Assembly: GCA_902806105.1 (NCBI GenBank)
Contig: CADCVI010000048.1
Span: 1-15,053 of the forward strand
DNA length: 15,053 nucleotides
From: an uncultured Rubrobacteraceae bacterium
Lineage (GTDB): Bacteria; Actinomycetota; Rubrobacteria; Rubrobacterales; Rubrobacteraceae
Direction: 5' to 3'
Part shown: one piece after another, positions 13,556 through 15,053 of the stretch
How the letters are laid out: every line of letters begins with the position of its first letter
Numbering within the stretch: the first letter of the stretch is position 1
Made by a program: the position numbers and the translations under genes
The notes under the pieces: generated by a model
Database searches by the model: none
Seen by the model: the letters and a program-made list of their open reading frames with translations, nothing else
What the model was told of the DNA's origin: nothing

Positions 13556-13750
13556 TCATCCGAGGGAAGTACAGGAATGTGTAACGCTACCGTGGCGAGG
13601 TCTGCCGCTCTTGAGCACGTAGAAGACAGCGTTAAGGATCTTGCGGGTGCCGTGGGTTCTCGGCCTTCCTCGCTTGTCGGGGCCTGGGGCATGGAGCTTC
13701 AAGCACTCCCACTCACCATCGGATAGATCGCTCGAATAGCACTTTTCCAT
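13556..13750 (-). pseudogene. Truncated IS5-type transposase fragment
   Basis: ATG 13750 starts MEKCYSSDLSDGEWECLKL, followed by KRGRPRTHGTRKILNAVFYV and LKSG. This is the N-terminal (DUF4096-like) part of an IS5-family transposase, unlike the copy at 163-1034. Family members normally continue LKSG-CPWR-LLP; here the match ends after Gly49 (about 13604) and 15 unrelated residues lead to a stop at 13556. Only about one sixth of the transposase remains. The nearby TTTGGAAAAGC on the minus strand (about 13786-13796) may belong to its outer end, but no partner repeat is present. Confidence 0.75.
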
Positions 13751-13860
13751 GTTCGGGAGCGTACGTCATCGACCTACCCAACTCGCTTTTCCAAACAGTT
13801 TCGGAAGGGGGAAGGGTTGTTCTCCGAAGTTAGCCGAGGGGGCGCGTAGCGGGCGGGCAA

Positions 13861-14712
13861 CTACCCTGCCGGCTCGGCCCCTGACACGGCGACGTTGAAG
13901 GCGGCCCCCTCGGGCATAGGCGCGCCGTCCTCGTTGTAGACGAACCACCTGTCCACGTCCCCGTCGTAGAGTGCGCCTACGGGGTGGTCGTTGTAGACGC
14001 CGCCTCCGCCGCCGGGGTTCCAGTTCTGGGTCACGGAGACCTCGGCTTCGGCTTTGCCGTTGGTCAGCGGATCGTCCAGGTAGGTGGCGTTGCCCACGGT
14101 GTTGGAGGGACTAGCGCTGTGGACAAAAGCCTCGCGTGCCCGCGGTACGGCCACTTCGAAGGTCTCTCCGGAAGACATCGCCACCTGATCCTGATTGTAG
14201 ATCGCCCATTTGTTAGCCACGGGCGTGTACCAGACGCCGATGTTGTGAGCGTAGGTAGTAGTCCCTGTGCGTTCTCGATCCGGGGTCGGCGCGGCGAGGA
14301 CGACGGCGTTCGGGTCGCCATTGAGGCGCGGATCGTCAATGTAAGTGTAATCACTGCGGCTGTTCTTGTCCGTGGAGCGGTGGACGAAGGAGGCCTTCTC
14401 GACGCTCGATGGGGTGCCCCCGGCCGCGGAGGTCTCCTCAGCGGCCGTGACCTCCGGCATCGTCCCCTCTGGCATCGTGGCCTCGAAGGCCGGCGCGCTG
14501 CTAGAAGGGGTACCGGAGGCGGTATCGGATCCGTAGTAGCGGTCGTAGTAGCGGATGAGCAACAGCCCCTCCACCGCCAGGACCAGGAGCGCCACGCCGA
14601 GCACCGCCACCTTTGCGCGACGTCCGAGCAACGCGCTACCTACCCTCCGCAACGAGCTCGAGAGTGTAAACCATGGAGACCAGTGTAGCCTAGCGGCCGC
14701 GACTCCTCCCAA
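13861..14712 (-). CDS. Membrane-anchored protein with two tandem DUF7452-like domains
   Basis: There is one transmembrane segment at about 34-54 (VAVLGVALLVLAVEGLLLI) after a basic region (LLGRRAK), so the bulk is probably outside the cytoplasm. A Ser/Thr/Glu/Pro-rich linker spans 60-105. Two repeats follow, about 108-190 and 195-277. Each runs from FVH through TYIDDPRLNG or TYLDDPLTNG, a central YAHNIGVWY or YNDHPVGALY, to WAIYNQDQ or WFVYNEDG and a final FEVAVP or FNVAVS. This pattern fits the family I recall as DUF7452; its function is not known. Repeat 2 has VTQNWNPGGGGG, which repeat 1 lacks, so repeat 1 has diverged more. The start is unsure: TTG 14712 opens the frame, while TTG 14631 has AGG-rich sequence upstream and keeps the whole membrane segment. 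Confidence 0.78.
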   Translation of the reverse strand: MGGVAAARLHWSPWFTLSSSLRRVGSALLGRRAKVAVLGVALLVLAVEGLLLIRYYDRYYGSDTASGTPSSSAPAFEATMPEGTMPEVTAAEETSAAGGTPSSVEKASFVHRSTDKNSRSDYTYIDDPRLNGDPNAVVLAAPTPDRERTGTTTYAHNIGVWYTPVANKWAIYNQDQVAMSSGETFEVAVPRAREAFVHSASPSNTVGNATYLDDPLTNGKAEAEVSVTQNWNPGGGGGVYNDHPVGALYDGDVDRWFVYNEDGAPMPEGAAFNVAVSGAEPAG

Positions 14713-14761
14713 TTCACCCGACTGCGTGGAAGAGACATTCTACTAAGTACGCATAGACCCG

Positions 14762-14796
14762 GTCTTGCAACCCTGGGCGCCCGACGCCCGCAAGAC
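14762..14796 (-). terminator. Hairpin downstream of the partial gene at the window end
   Basis: GTCTTGC (14762-14768) pairs with GCAAGAC (14790-14796), and inside it GGGCG (14775-14779) pairs with CGCCC (14785-14789), with a 6-nt bulge on one side. It lies 33 nt past the stop of the minus-strand gene. It lacks a U-tract, so termination is only a suggestion. Confidence 0.35.
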
Positions 14797-14828
14797 GAGA
14801 TTCTCGCCGGCCTCGCCGCCCGTTCGGC

Positions 14829-15053
14829 CTACGCAAGGTCCTTCGCGTCCCCGGATAAGAAGGTCCCTTCGATCCAACTGACCGCATGCTCAAGGAGTCC
14901 CCGACCGTCGAACAGGTAGGCAGTAGCCTCCCCAACCGGTCCGCCGTCCCCAATCCCGGCCGCGAGCGCGGAGCGCGCAATGTGCTCGATGTAGTCCTCT
15001 TCGTCGAGCACGCGCTCGTAGGGCAGGGCGCCCTCTCCGGTATCGATGTCCGA
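14829..15053 (-). CDS. C-terminal end of an unrecognised protein (partial)
   Basis: A minus-strand frame open from the window edge to a stop at 14829-14831, giving 74 residues. It is acidic and helical: YERVLDEEDYIEHIARSALA, then GIGDGGPVGEATAYLFDG, and a tail HAVSWIEGTFLSGDAKDLA. A GTG at 15011 could open a 60-residue version, but there is no ribosome binding site and the frame continues upstream, so I read it as the 3' end of a larger gene. No family is recognised. Confidence 0.6.
   Translation of the reverse strand, partial: SDIDTGEGALPYERVLDEEDYIEHIARSALAAGIGDGGPVGEATAYLFDGRGLLEHAVSWIEGTFLSGDAKDLA

Noticed and set aside
1..15053. CRISPR array
   Set aside because: No regularly spaced direct repeats were seen; the repeats found are pairs or terminal repeats of mobile elements.

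Overview
The window is strongly GC-rich bacterial DNA. The mix of a PRC-barrel/DUF2382 stress protein, a second DUF2382 protein, Shine-Dalgarno-led genes with frequent GTG/TTG starts, a bacterial P450 paired with a TetR regulator, and promoter-like GTTT...GGGTA(C/T) boxes suggests a high-GC actinobacterium, plausibly Rubrobacter or a relative. This assignment is inference; no rRNA gene or other firm marker is present.

Left third (1-4837, almost all minus strand). Reading from 4837 down to 61 there is a compact minus-strand cluster: a serine resolvase, a single-pass membrane protein with an extra beta-rich domain, a 47-residue charged protein (GTG start at 3592) and a caspase-like peptidase fused to a Ski2-type SF2 helicase. 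The fusion is damaged twice. An in-frame amber codon (2293-2295) separates helicase motifs I/Ia/Ib from motif II. An IS5-family element (91-1049, flanked by CTAG duplications) has replaced the last eight residues and separated the gene from its terminator-like hairpin (15-55). The cluster resembles a conflict or defence cassette (protease + helicase + membrane component) that is now split or decaying.

Middle (4838-9584, plus strand). This stretch carries a C-tail-anchored metallo-beta-lactamase-fold hydrolase with an N-terminal proline-rich repeat, a nucleoside phosphorylase-like protein, a PRC-barrel + DUF2382 protein, a shorter DUF2382 paralogue, and a small basic protein in the same operon. 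Three sites matching the sigma-B/F/H-type stress promoter pattern precede this set (5045-5071, 6364-6391, 7804-7829), suggesting a local general-stress regulon.

Right (9581-11540, minus strand). A TetR-family repressor overlaps the start of a cytochrome P450. Upstream lies a good sigma-70 promoter (TTGACC-N17-TACTAT) whose -10 and start region are covered by alternating TGAGC/GCTCA half-sites, a textbook autorepression layout.

Far right (11541-15053). A 588-residue DDE integrase-type transposase, an IS5-type transposase fragment cut after about 49 residues, a membrane-anchored protein with two tandem copies of a DUF7452-like domain, and the 3' end of an unrecognised gene that leaves the window. 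No tRNA, rRNA or CRISPR array was seen.
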